40,453 nucleotides of DNA, from NCBI GenBank assembly GCA_903918115.1, contig CAIXDG010000200.1:1-40453 (forward strand), read 5' to 3'. How positions within the stretch are numbered: position 1 is the first letter of the stretch; every line of letters begins with the position of its first letter. The translations under genes and the position numbers were made by a program. The DNA comes from an uncultured beta proteobacterium (GTDB taxonomy: Bacteria > Pseudomonadota > Gammaproteobacteria > Burkholderiales > Burkholderiaceae). Below the pieces are notes generated by a model. The model made no database searches and was not told where the DNA came from. It saw only the letters and a list, made by a program, of their open reading frames with translations. This document shows, in pieces, positions 16,779 to 23,957 of this stretch.

Positions 16779-17576
16779 CTATATGTTAGAAATTTTTTGT
16801 TGCGCCTCATATTCTTTCATAACCAAATCTCTCAGGCGCGACTTAAGAGAAATGAATTGGGGGTCATCATGAATCGACTCACGACGGGGATAGGGAAATG
16901 GAACGTCTATCACTTCTTTAATTTTAGCTGGGCGAGCAGTTACTACAATAATTTTCGATGATAAATAAATTGCCTCATCTACCGAATGCGTGATCAATAA
17001 AACGGTTTTACGCTCATGTTGCAAAACCTCAAGTAGTAAGTCCTGCATTTTTGCTCGTGTTTGCGCATCTAGTGCGCCAAATGGCTCATCCATTAATAAA
17101 AATTCAGGGTTTGTAGCATATGCACGGGCAATAGCTAAACGCTGCCGCATGCCTCCGGAAAGGGTGCGGGGATAAGATTTCGAAAAATCCGCTAACCCCA
17201 TCAAGTGCAAATATCGGCTGCATATTTGTTGATGTTGATCTTTGGGTACCTTACTATTTCGGAGGGTTAGTCCAAAGAGGATATTTTTTTCGACTGTAAG
17301 CCATGGAAAAATACCATACTCTTGAAAAATAACCCCGCGGTTCTGAGATGGGCCATTGATTTCGATACCATCGAGCATTACTTTTCCAGATGTAGGCCTC
17401 ACAAAGCCTGCAATGATATTCATTAAAGTTGTCTTACCGCACCCAGATGGGCCCACTATAGAAATAAATTCACCATCTGAGATTGAGAAAGAGATGTCAT
17501 CAATTACACGCAATAGCTGATTATCAACATTAAAATCGACCGTAGCTTTCTCAAAGCGGATACGTTCTAGACTCAT
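16779..17576 (-). CDS. ABC transporter ATP-binding protein, TauB/SsuB-like
   Basis: A 265-residue ATPase with Walker A GPSGCGKTTLMN, signature LSGGMRQRLAIARA, Walker B LLMDEPFGALDAQTR and switch His in LLITHSVDEA. The FQEYGIFPWLTV Q-loop context is typical of the nitrate/sulfonate/taurine class. The start ATG overlaps the permease stop by four bases, and 27 bases separate it from the binding-protein gene. It energises uptake through the permease at 17573-18355. Confidence 0.9.
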   Translation of the reverse strand: MSLERIRFEKATVDFNVDNQLLRVIDDISFSISDGEFISIVGPSGCGKTTLMNIIAGFVRPTSGKVMLDGIEINGPSQNRGVIFQEYGIFPWLTVEKNILFGLTLRNSKVPKDQHQQICSRYLHLMGLADFSKSYPRTLSGGMRQRLAIARAYATNPEFLLMDEPFGALDAQTRAKMQDLLLEVLQHERKTVLLITHSVDEAIYLSSKIIVVTARPAKIKEVIDVPFPYPRRESIHDDPQFISLKSRLRDLVMKEYEAQQKISNI

Positions 17577-18355
17577 TGCGCCTCCACCCTATCTTGCCAT
17601 TGAATTAATCGCTTAGTCAGCGATCTCAAGATCAAATCCATGGTTAAAGCTACACATCCAATAGCAATAATGCCAACATATATAACATCTAACTGAAAAA
17701 ATGATCCGGCACTTTGAATTAGTGCGCCCAGCCCTTTTTGTGCTGCAACAAGCTCGGATGCCACTAAAGTTGCCCAGGCAACGCCCAATGCCACTCGCAA
17801 TGCAGTCAAAATATGTGGCATCGTCAATGGCACAATGACACGTGAAAAAATCTCCCAATCTGTCGCTCCCAGTGTATGGGCGACCTTAATATAAATTGGG
17901 CTTATCTGTGCCACACCTTCATACATCACAATTACGCCAGCAAAAAATGATGCATAAAACAAGATAATTATTTTGGCAGGCTCATCAATGCCGAAATAAA
18001 CAACCACCAAGGGAATTAGGGCAATTGGCGGCAAGGCACGAAAAAAATTAATCACTGGGTCTAAAAAGGTGCGGACATCTTTATACCAGCCAATTAAAAA
18101 TCCTACCGGTACCGCTAATGCAATACCGCCCACTACCCCAAGAAAAACTCGTTGGGTCGACATCATAATATCGCCGAGTAAGCGCCCATTCATGAGTAAG
18201 TCATAAAATTTAGTAGCTACCTCAGGTGGACTAGGCATTAGCGAGCGGTCCACTAGGTTAGCTGAGATAATCAGCTGCCAAAGGGCTAATAAAATAAGCC
18301 AAGGGCTTACCAGAAGAGCAAGTTGCCTTACTTTGTTATAAATTTTGGCATCCAT
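17573..18355 (-). CDS. ABC transporter permease, TauC/SsuC-like
   Basis: A 260-residue inner-membrane permease with about six membrane spans. The EAA-type coupling loop is KVAHTLGATDWEIFSRVIVPLTMPHILTALRV, and LGVAWATLVASELVAAQKGLG follows, both hallmarks of the NitT/TauT permease family. First gene of the long minus-strand operon reaching to FAH 11678-12571. The preceding 107 bases to sodC hold a perfect 28-bp palindrome and must also contain the promoter. Confidence 0.9.
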   Translation of the reverse strand: MDAKIYNKVRQLALLVSPWLILLALWQLIISANLVDRSLMPSPPEVATKFYDLLMNGRLLGDIMMSTQRVFLGVVGGIALAVPVGFLIGWYKDVRTFLDPVINFFRALPPIALIPLVVVYFGIDEPAKIIILFYASFFAGVIVMYEGVAQISPIYIKVAHTLGATDWEIFSRVIVPLTMPHILTALRVALGVAWATLVASELVAAQKGLGALIQSAGSFFQLDVIYVGIIAIGCVALTMDLILRSLTKRLIQWQDRVEAQ

Positions 18356-18420
18356 TCTATGAATTAGAATAGCATAAGGAAGCTGCCAACAACTAGCTTT
18401 GACATTCTAGAAAAGAACTA

Positions 18421-18448
18421 CAAACCATCATTAATTAATGATGGTTTG
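18421..18448. promoter_or_regulatory. Perfect 28-bp palindrome between sodC and the TauABC-like operon
   Basis: The half-site caaaccatcattaa at 18421-18434 is followed with no spacer by its exact reverse complement. It is flanked by a looser outer inverted repeat (ctagaa near 18407, ttctag near 18453). On the minus strand a T-rich stretch (ttctttt) follows a few bases later. It may be the sodC terminator, or an operator for the downstream transporter operon. The perfect symmetry with an AT-only centre fits either. Confidence 0.6.
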
Positions 18449-18462
18449 CGTCTTCTAGTAAT

Positions 18463-19014
18463 TTATTTTATCAACCCACAAGCAATTCGGGGGCCAGAGT
18501 TACCAGCCGGCTGAGATTTATAGTCATCGGGATCACGATGCACTACTACAGAGCGACCTAAGATTCCGGTTGCGCTGTTATCCACTGAAAATCCGGTTAA
18601 TTTAGCTGAATAAGTAGCGTTACCATTGGCGTCGGATTTGATGTTCGGCATGTCACCTGCATGGCTCATGTCACTATTTGGCATACCATGGGCTTTAGTA
18701 TCAGGATTGAAATGACCACCAGCGCTAGTTGCATCAGGCGCAGAACAGTCGCCTTTCTCATGCACATGAAAACCTTGTTCAGCATTTGGTTTAAGCCCAG
18801 CAAATTTGCCGGTCACTAAAACATCATGACCTTGCCAAATAAAGAGGACTTCGCCAGTAGTAGTGGAGCCAGAACGTGGCTCTAACTTAGCAGAAGCTTG
18901 CTGACCGTTGCCATGCTTCATGGATTGGCAAGCACTAAGCGATATAATACCCATCGCACCCATAACTAAGGCAAGCGTTTTAAAAGTAACTTGTTTTTGA
19001 ATCCGTTTTTGCAT
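18463..19014 (-). CDS. sodC: Cu-Zn superoxide dismutase, probable lipoprotein
   Basis: Dismutates superoxide in the periplasm. The 183-residue protein has a lipoprotein signal with lipobox LSAC near residue 29. The bacterial SodC motifs include GFHVHEKGDCSAPDATSAGGHFNP (Cu and Zn ligands and the disulfide Cys), SVVVHRDPDDYKSQPAGNSG (Cu His and active-site electrostatic loop) and the second Cys in RIACGLI. A His/Met-containing insert (HGMPNSDMSHAGDMPN) lies in the Zn loop. It stands alone between the transporter operon and the pseudogene. Confidence 0.93.
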   Translation of the reverse strand: MQKRIQKQVTFKTLALVMGAMGIISLSACQSMKHGNGQQASAKLEPRSGSTTTGEVLFIWQGHDVLVTGKFAGLKPNAEQGFHVHEKGDCSAPDATSAGGHFNPDTKAHGMPNSDMSHAGDMPNIKSDANGNATYSAKLTGFSVDNSATGILGRSVVVHRDPDDYKSQPAGNSGPRIACGLIK

Positions 19015-19100
19015 TATTAGTCTCCAGAGTATTTTTAGTAATTAAATCCATGTTGATTTAAACACCAATAATGACTTTAATACAGAATTGAAATATGCGC

Positions 19101-19706
19101 TCAATAGGCGGCAACACCACCGTCACTACGGGGATCCCAGCCCCCTCGCAATACTCCCGAGGGTTCGCGAATAATGCAGCCGGCATGACCGACAGTTTCG
19201 TCAAAATCGGTAAGCAACTCAATCTCATGACCGAGCTCGGCCAGGTCGCTAATTACGCGAGGATCAAAGCGTGACTCTAGCTTTAGACTATCGCTGGTTT
19301 GGCCCCAGGTTCGACCCAATAACCAACGCGGTCGACTAATGGCTTCTTGTGGATCAAGGCCATAAACTGCCGTTCTAGTAAAGACTGCACACTGCGTTTG
19401 CGGTTGACCGTCCCCACCCATCGTGCCATACACCATAGAACGACCATCTTTAAAAAGCGCTAAAGCCGGATTTAAGGTATGAAAAGGTTTGCGGAAAGGC
19501 TCTAAGGTATTGAGTGACGCAGGGTTTAAAGAAAAACTACAGCCCCGGTTTTGCCAATTAATACCCGAGCTAGGCAAAACAATGCCAGCGCCAAACTCGT
19601 GGTAAATACTCTGAATAAATGAAACACAGCAACCGTGCTTATCCACTACTCCCATCCAAATCGTATCGGCGGGTCCTTTTCCTTGTCCCCTAGATGGTGT
19701 TTGGTA
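19101..19706 (-). pseudogene. Gamma-glutamyltransferase, 5-prime truncated (small subunit only)
   Basis: On the minus strand an open stretch from an in-frame TGA at 19709-19707 to the stop near 19101 encodes the whole small subunit of a GGT-family enzyme. It begins with the cleavage-site region GKGPADTIWMGVVD, whose Thr (codon 19664-19662) would be the nucleophile. Then come GINWQNRGCSFSLNP, TLNPALALFKDGR, YGTMGGDGQPQTQCAVF and RPRWLLGR. The roughly 350-residue large subunit is absent: upstream of about 19700 the sequence instead fits a plus-strand reading frame. The remaining protein could not mature or fold as a GGT. It is not a copy of the GGT-like gene at 1928-3343, whose small subunit is quite different. 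Confidence 0.8.
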
Positions 19707-19923
19707 TCACAAATTATGTGCCGAATTTAGTACGCATAAAGCAAATGATAGTTTTGCCGCCTGCAGCCATCGTAACGATTGTGCACATTTAAAAGAAATT
19801 ATTGAAACCGATAAAAATCAATCGGCTTGGGTTACAAAAGCAATTTTAGTCAATGGCATTCCGAACGAATTCAATCTGCAAAAGAAACCGTCGCCAGATA
19901 AGGATCTGGCAGACGATGATTAA
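19702..19923 (+). pseudogene. 3-prime fragment of an unknown plus-strand gene
   Basis: A plus-strand frame reads WYHKLCAEFSTHKAND through ACSHRNDCAHLKEIIE and QSAWVTKAILVNGIP to the stop at 19921-19923, about 73 residues with three Cys. It has no start codon or ribosome binding site of its own; upstream it runs antisense into the truncated GGT. Composition looks protein-like (amphipathic segments, charged tail), so it is probably the end of a gene whose front was lost at the same breakpoint. The family is not recognised. Confidence 0.4.
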
Positions 19924-19948
19924 ATAAAAATACGTACCGCTATGTAAC

Positions 19949-21028
19949 TTACGGCGCAGCCCGATTTTTTTCTAATTGCTGATTGACTAAGTTAATAATC
20001 TGATCGACTTCATCCGAGTGAATGCCCTGTTTAGCGGCAACGGTTTGCATTAAAAGATCCACTCGTTCAATATTTTTTGCGCCGGCAAATAAAGCGCGTG
20101 CGGCCGATGAAGGGCTGCCTAAACTGAGCGCTGCATTAGCGTATTTTTCAAAAGGCACCAAATCGGCCTCGCTCGCTCCTAGTGTCTGACAAAGCTGTCG
20201 AGCCCAGTTATAGATATTTTTAGAGAGTTCGAGATCATCATGAATAGCCTCTTTAATTGGACGTATACCATTTGGGCCAATGCAGCGGTAATTACCAGCT
20301 AATAACATGCTCCATTTTGCTAAGGGCACAAAGACCGAGTCGAATACTTTTAATTTAACCGGTAACTCAATTACTTCAGAGCCGGTATCAAAGCGTACTG
20401 CCTCAATATCAGCGGCAATATTGCGTAGCATTTGCGTATGTTCATTTGACTCAAAACGTGCGGCCTTGAAGTTCGTTGGTAAGCGCACTTGCAGTACGTT
20501 AATCGGCTCATCCGGTGGCCGAAAAGCTTGTGCATCAGGGCTACATAAAGTCATCATCTTTGGATCAAAGCCATCCCAAACACTGGGATCGGTATAACAA
20601 TTGCGATAATCAGCTATCGATAAGCCAGGAATTCGGGCTAAATAGGTCAAGGGTGGCATATTCATAATCGACATGGTGGGTATCTTCGCTACTGCCACTG
20701 CTTGCAGTAATTCCCGCACTCCTGGAGCACCATACTGTGGCTCCTGCATTGCAAGTACCACTAAATCGTAATCTGCTAAGTTGACATTGTTTGGTGTAGT
20801 AGCAGAAATTTTTCCCGTCAAACTGCGAGAATCAACCTCAACTAAGCCATCCCTACCTTTAATTGGAAAGCGTACTCTCGTGCCCTCGCGATTAATGAGC
20901 TCAACTTCATTCGGTAGACAAACGAGGGTGGCATCATGGCCCGCAAGAGCCAATTTAGTTGCTAACAAAGAGCCATAAGAGGCGCCAAAAATAAGAACTT
21001 TATAGTGCTGTGCTGGTTTAACTTGCAT
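19949..21028 (-). CDS. PanE/opine-dehydrogenase-like NAD(P)-dependent reductase under glycine riboswitch control
   Basis: A 359-residue 6-phosphogluconate-dehydrogenase-superfamily protein. The N-terminal Rossmann fold is KVLIFGASYGSLLATKLALAGHDATLVC. A ketopantoate-reductase-type catalytic segment follows, with a Lys in PLAKWSMLLAGNYRCIG. The glycine loop GASYGS deviates from PanE GxGxxG. The frame is open to 21088, but that part would include the riboswitch terminator. The start at 21026-21028 is preferred because GGGAG lies nine bases upstream. It is followed downstream by the GGT pseudogene. Glycine control suggests a substrate or product connected to glycine, for example an N-carboxyalkyl amino acid; this is inference. 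A second, canonical PanE is the next gene upstream. Confidence 0.75.
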   Translation of the reverse strand: MQVKPAQHYKVLIFGASYGSLLATKLALAGHDATLVCLPNEVELINREGTRVRFPIKGRDGLVEVDSRSLTGKISATTPNNVNLADYDLVVLAMQEPQYGAPGVRELLQAVAVAKIPTMSIMNMPPLTYLARIPGLSIADYRNCYTDPSVWDGFDPKMMTLCSPDAQAFRPPDEPINVLQVRLPTNFKAARFESNEHTQMLRNIAADIEAVRFDTGSEVIELPVKLKVFDSVFVPLAKWSMLLAGNYRCIGPNGIRPIKEAIHDDLELSKNIYNWARQLCQTLGASEADLVPFEKYANAALSLGSPSSAARALFAGAKNIERVDLLMQTVAAKQGIHSDEVDQIINLVNQQLEKNRAAP

Positions 21029-21074
21029 TGCGTAAGGCTCCCGAGTACTTTCCGCAAATTGAATGGAGTGAAGC

Positions 21075-21102
21075 AAAAATGCAGCCATTCATTTACGGCT
21101 GC
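21075..21102 (-). terminator. Intrinsic terminator of the glycine riboswitch expression platform
   Basis: On the minus strand GCAGCC at 21102-21097 pairs with GGCTGC at 21086-21081, extended by a G-T and a T-A pair around a six-base loop. ATTTTT follows at 21080-21075. It lies between the second aptamer and the ribosome binding site of the gene ending at 19949. Confidence 0.8.
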
Positions 21103-21299
21103 CGCTCCCTCTGTCCTTGGTACCTGAGAGATTCACACCTAAATAGAGTTAGGCATTTGCTCCTTCGGTGCGCCCCATTTCGGTGGCGACTCTCCAGACG
21201 GCTATTTAAGTTAAGCAGTACTAGTCTTTTGGGATACCTGAGCGTTCATAGGAGTTTGCGCCTTCGGTGGAGAAAGAAACTTCTCGCTCTCCTGCTTAA
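21101..21299 (-). ncRNA. Tandem glycine riboswitch (two aptamers)
   Basis: Minus-strand leader with the two-aptamer glycine riboswitch layout. Aptamer 1 is closed by TTAAGCAG (21299-21292) pairing with CTGCTTAA (21218-21211) and contains GCAGGAGAG, CACCGAAGGCGCAAACTC and CGCTCAGGTA. After an eight-base linker, aptamer 2 is closed by GCCG (21202-21199) with CGGC (21104-21101). It contains CTGGAGAG, CACCGAAGGAGCAA, a variable stem, and ATCTCTCAGGTACCAAGGAC. The bulged CCGAAGG and CTCAGG elements are diagnostic. The last two bases of the aptamer-2 closing stem are also the first two of the terminator stem, so glycine binding should favour read-through (an ON switch). Confidence 0.93.
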
Positions 21300-21303
21300 T
21301 CAA

Positions 21304-21332
21304 AGTATATCTTATTCTAATAAATAGAAGCA
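21304..21332 (-). promoter_or_regulatory. Candidate promoter of the riboswitch transcript
   Basis: On the minus strand TATACT at 21309-21304 is a near-consensus -10 box just before the first aptamer stem. About 17 bases upstream is TGCTTC (21332-21327), a weak -35. Position fits a start shortly before 21299. Confidence 0.4.
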
Positions 21333-21382
21333 TTAATTTTACCGGTATATTGCAGTGCAAAATAAATCGGGTTTGAGTCTAA

Positions 21383-22327
21383 TTATTTGAATGCAGCTTC
21401 AATCATCTTGACTAAGGCATAGACAGCTTGGTTAGCGGGAGTTGCTAAGTTATATTGCAGGCCTTTCTCCACAATATACCCATTCAAAAAATCGATCTCG
21501 CTTAATTTACCCCGGGCTAAATCTGCCGCAGTAGATGATTTTTGTCCAGCCATTGTCTGGGCAATAATGGCATTTGCTTGGGCTGCCTCTTCCTTGCTTA
21601 TCGTGACTGCCTCACACTGCGCAATCGATAAAAACTCATCCGTAAGGCGCTCAATTAAAACTTGAATATGGGGTACTTGAACCATTTGCCCATAGCTTAT
21701 TTGCCCAATTGCGGAAATCGCGTTATAGCTACAGTTCACTAATAGCTTTAACCAAAGCGCTCTTTTAATATTGGCAGAAAACGCGCACGGCACACCCGCA
21801 TTTATAAATTGGTCAACTAGTTGTGTCAGGGCCCGTGGGTGTTTATGAGTGCTGGTGAAGTCTGTAGTAAATGCGCCAATTTGTAGTTCCCCGCGTCCAT
21901 AGTGTTTCACGGTGTTTAAATCAGTCATGGCTACGGCCACATAAACAGCCGCTGCATAAACAGGATTGGCAACTATTGAAGTAATCAATTCGACATTACT
22001 AACCCCATTTTGCAAACTGATAATCACTGTGTGAGCGGATAAGAATGGTTGCATGGCCTGCAGCGTAGCAACCGTATCGTACGATTTCACGCACAGTAAA
22101 ATAATGTCTGCATCGGCAATATCAGTAAAGTCAGCGCATGCTTGTAGCGCCACCTTAGCCTGAAAACCTTGACAATCCATTTGCAAACCAAGGCGATTAA
22201 TAGCGTCGACTCGCTCTGCACGACCAATTAAAATTGGCTCCTGATTACTACGTGCCAGCATTCCGCCGAAGAAGCACCCGACGGCGCCCGCTCCCACTAC
22301 AGCAATTTTCTGATTACCAGTACTCAT
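21383..22327 (-). CDS. 2-dehydropantoate 2-reductase family protein (PanE)
   Basis: A 314-residue NADPH-dependent reductase that interconverts 2-dehydropantoate (or a related branched 2-oxo acid) and the 2-hydroxy acid. Family residues look intact: GAGAVGCFFGGML for the nucleotide, the Asn in SLQNGVSN, the catalytic Lys in LWLKLLVNCSYNAISAIG, Ser in SSTAADLARG and Glu in KLSEIDFLNG. It follows the PanB-like gene by 26 bases and ends the long minus-strand operon. Placement behind an importer, not beside panC, suggests a catabolic or salvage role rather than pantothenate biosynthesis. Confidence 0.85.
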   Translation of the reverse strand: MSTGNQKIAVVGAGAVGCFFGGMLARSNQEPILIGRAERVDAINRLGLQMDCQGFQAKVALQACADFTDIADADIILLCVKSYDTVATLQAMQPFLSAHTVIISLQNGVSNVELITSIVANPVYAAAVYVAVAMTDLNTVKHYGRGELQIGAFTTDFTSTHKHPRALTQLVDQFINAGVPCAFSANIKRALWLKLLVNCSYNAISAIGQISYGQMVQVPHIQVLIERLTDEFLSIAQCEAVTISKEEAAQANAIIAQTMAGQKSSTAADLARGKLSEIDFLNGYIVEKGLQYNLATPANQAVYALVKMIEAAFK

Positions 22328-22353
22328 AAGCTAAGGAGCATCGCAGAGCTGAT

Positions 22354-23235
22354 TTAAATATGCTTTCGCTTCTCAACTAGACTAAGAAACTTGTCATACT
22401 CTTTTTCGTCCACAGAATAACTATGCTCATCGTCAGGAAAAGTACCGCCCTTCACATCGGCAATATATTTTTTAATACCCTCAACCGCAACTTCCGTCAA
22501 ATTAGCATAACGTTTAGTAAATTTAGGCTTGAAATCCGAGAACACACCTAATAAATCATGGCATAACAAAATCTGGCCATCGGTACCAACGCCAGCACCA
22601 ATGCCAATAGTTGGAATCTCTAATTGCTGCGAAATAATGGTAGCAATCTTTGCTGGGACAGCCTCAAACTCAAGCATGAAGCAGCCTGCATCCTGAATTG
22701 CAAACGCATCTTCTAAGATTTTCATTGCGGTTTCGGCTGTTCGACCCTGCACCTTAAAACCGCCAAATACAGCTACAGTGTGCGGGGTCATACCAATGTG
22801 CGAGGCGGTGGGAATCCCTGCATCGACCATGGCTCTTAAGATATTTGCTTGGGATTTTCCGCCTTGGGGTTTCACAGCATCTGACCCTGCCTCCTGCATA
22901 AACCGAGTGGCATTGGTGAGTGCCCTGTCAATTGTGTTGTAGCTTTGATATGGCATGCAACCTAATAGAAAGGTATTTGGCGCGCCTCGTCTAATTCCTG
23001 CTGCATGCATCACCATCATGTCCATTGATGCAGGTATGGTATTAGAGTGACCGTGCGCAATCATCGCTAAACTATCCCCAATCACAGCAACATCTACCCC
23101 TGCAGTTTCTGCCCATTTTGCTGAGGTGTAATCAGGCACAGACATATAAACCATTTTCTCGCCTGTTTTTTTTGAGGCATAAATATCTTGAATGGTTCTT
23201 TTTTTGCGCTCAGGTACTTCCGTTGCTTTGTTCAA
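22354..23235 (-). CDS. PanB-like ketopantoate hydroxymethyltransferase paralogue with altered metal ligands
   Basis: A 293-residue TIM-barrel protein of the PanB family, which adds a hydroxymethyl group from methylene-tetrahydrofolate to 2-oxoisovalerate. Compared with E. coli PanB from memory, Asp45 is kept (Asp54 in VIGDSLAM), Lys112 is kept (Lys122 in AVKPQGG), His136 is kept (SHIGMTP) and Glu181 is kept (EAVP). The second Mg2+ ligand Asp84 is Cys93 (GCMPYQSY instead of DLPF) and Glu114 is Gln124. A C-terminal extension ending EYDKFLSLVEKRKHI goes beyond the usual length. The start is TTG at 23233-23235 with AAGGAG six bases before. It is coupled to livF and panE. Probably a changed aldol or retro-aldol specificity. 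Confidence 0.85.
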   Translation of the reverse strand: MNKATEVPERKKRTIQDIYASKKTGEKMVYMSVPDYTSAKWAETAGVDVAVIGDSLAMIAHGHSNTIPASMDMMVMHAAGIRRGAPNTFLLGCMPYQSYNTIDRALTNATRFMQEAGSDAVKPQGGKSQANILRAMVDAGIPTASHIGMTPHTVAVFGGFKVQGRTAETAMKILEDAFAIQDAGCFMLEFEAVPAKIATIISQQLEIPTIGIGAGVGTDGQILLCHDLLGVFSDFKPKFTKRYANLTEVAVEGIKKYIADVKGGTFPDDEHSYSVDEKEYDKFLSLVEKRKHI

Positions 23236-23255
23236 ATCAATCTCCTTAATGATTG

Positions 23256-23957
23256 TTATGCTTCGCCCTTGAGGCTTAAATTGGTATGCCGCTTAGCGTC
23301 GTTAACGCTACCCGAAAAAATAATTTCTCCACGCTCAATCACATATACACGATCGGCATAGTCGGGAATATGAAAAGCGTTCGACTCGGCCATTAAAATT
23401 GCTCGGCCTGCTTCGCGAATACTAGATAGGCCGTCACTAATGATAGGAATAATCGCAGGAGAAAGTCCCTCAAAGGGTTCGTCCAGAATTAATAATTTCG
23501 GATCAAGCGTCAGCGCACGGGCAATTGAAAGCATCTTCCGCTCGCCTCCCGATAAATGATTGCCTCCACGCTCACGATACCCCTCAAGCTTAGGAAAAAT
23601 CCGATAGGCCATCGCAATGCGTTCAGCAGTTGGCATTTGGGTTTTAATGGTCCAGGTTGACATTTCAATATTTTCAGCCACTGTAAGATCACCAAAAACT
23701 TCGCTCTCTTCTGGAGAAAATCCAATCCCTAAACGCGCAATATCAAACGTCCGTTTTCCTAGAATCGATTTTTTCTCTAGCAAAATATCACCCTCTTTAG
23801 GTTTGCGATATCCCATGATGCTATTGAGGGTAGTGGTTTTACCTGCGCCATTTCTTCCAACCAAACATACCAATTCACCGGCCTTAACTTCAAGGCTCAC
23901 TTTACGCAAAATGGGGCTATTTTGAATTTCGACCGAAATCGCCTTCACCTCAAGCAT
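23256..23957 (-). CDS. livF: Liv-type ABC transporter ATP-binding protein (LivF), second system
   Basis: A 233-residue ATPase with Walker A GRNGAGKTT, signature LSGGERKMLSIARAL and Walker B LLILDEPFEGLSP. It overlaps livG by eight bases and is followed 20 bases later by the PanB-like gene, linking import and metabolism in one transcript. It differs clearly from the LivF at 4854-5588, so the two importers are not recent duplicates. Confidence 0.9.
   Translation of the reverse strand: MLEVKAISVEIQNSPILRKVSLEVKAGELVCLVGRNGAGKTTTLNSIMGYRKPKEGDILLEKKSILGKRTFDIARLGIGFSPEESEVFGDLTVAENIEMSTWTIKTQMPTAERIAMAYRIFPKLEGYRERGGNHLSGGERKMLSIARALTLDPKLLILDEPFEGLSPAIIPIISDGLSSIREAGRAILMAESNAFHIPDYADRVYVIERGEIIFSGSVNDAKRHTNLSLKGEA

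Noticed and set aside
19101-19948. Insertion sequence at the GGT breakpoint
   Set aside because: No transposase fragment, terminal inverted repeats or target-site duplication could be found by eye on either side.
21029-21088. N-terminal extension of the riboswitch-controlled reductase to 21088
   Set aside because: These 20 codons lie partly in the riboswitch terminator hairpin and precede the ribosome binding site GGGAG; the Rossmann fold begins only after the internal Met.
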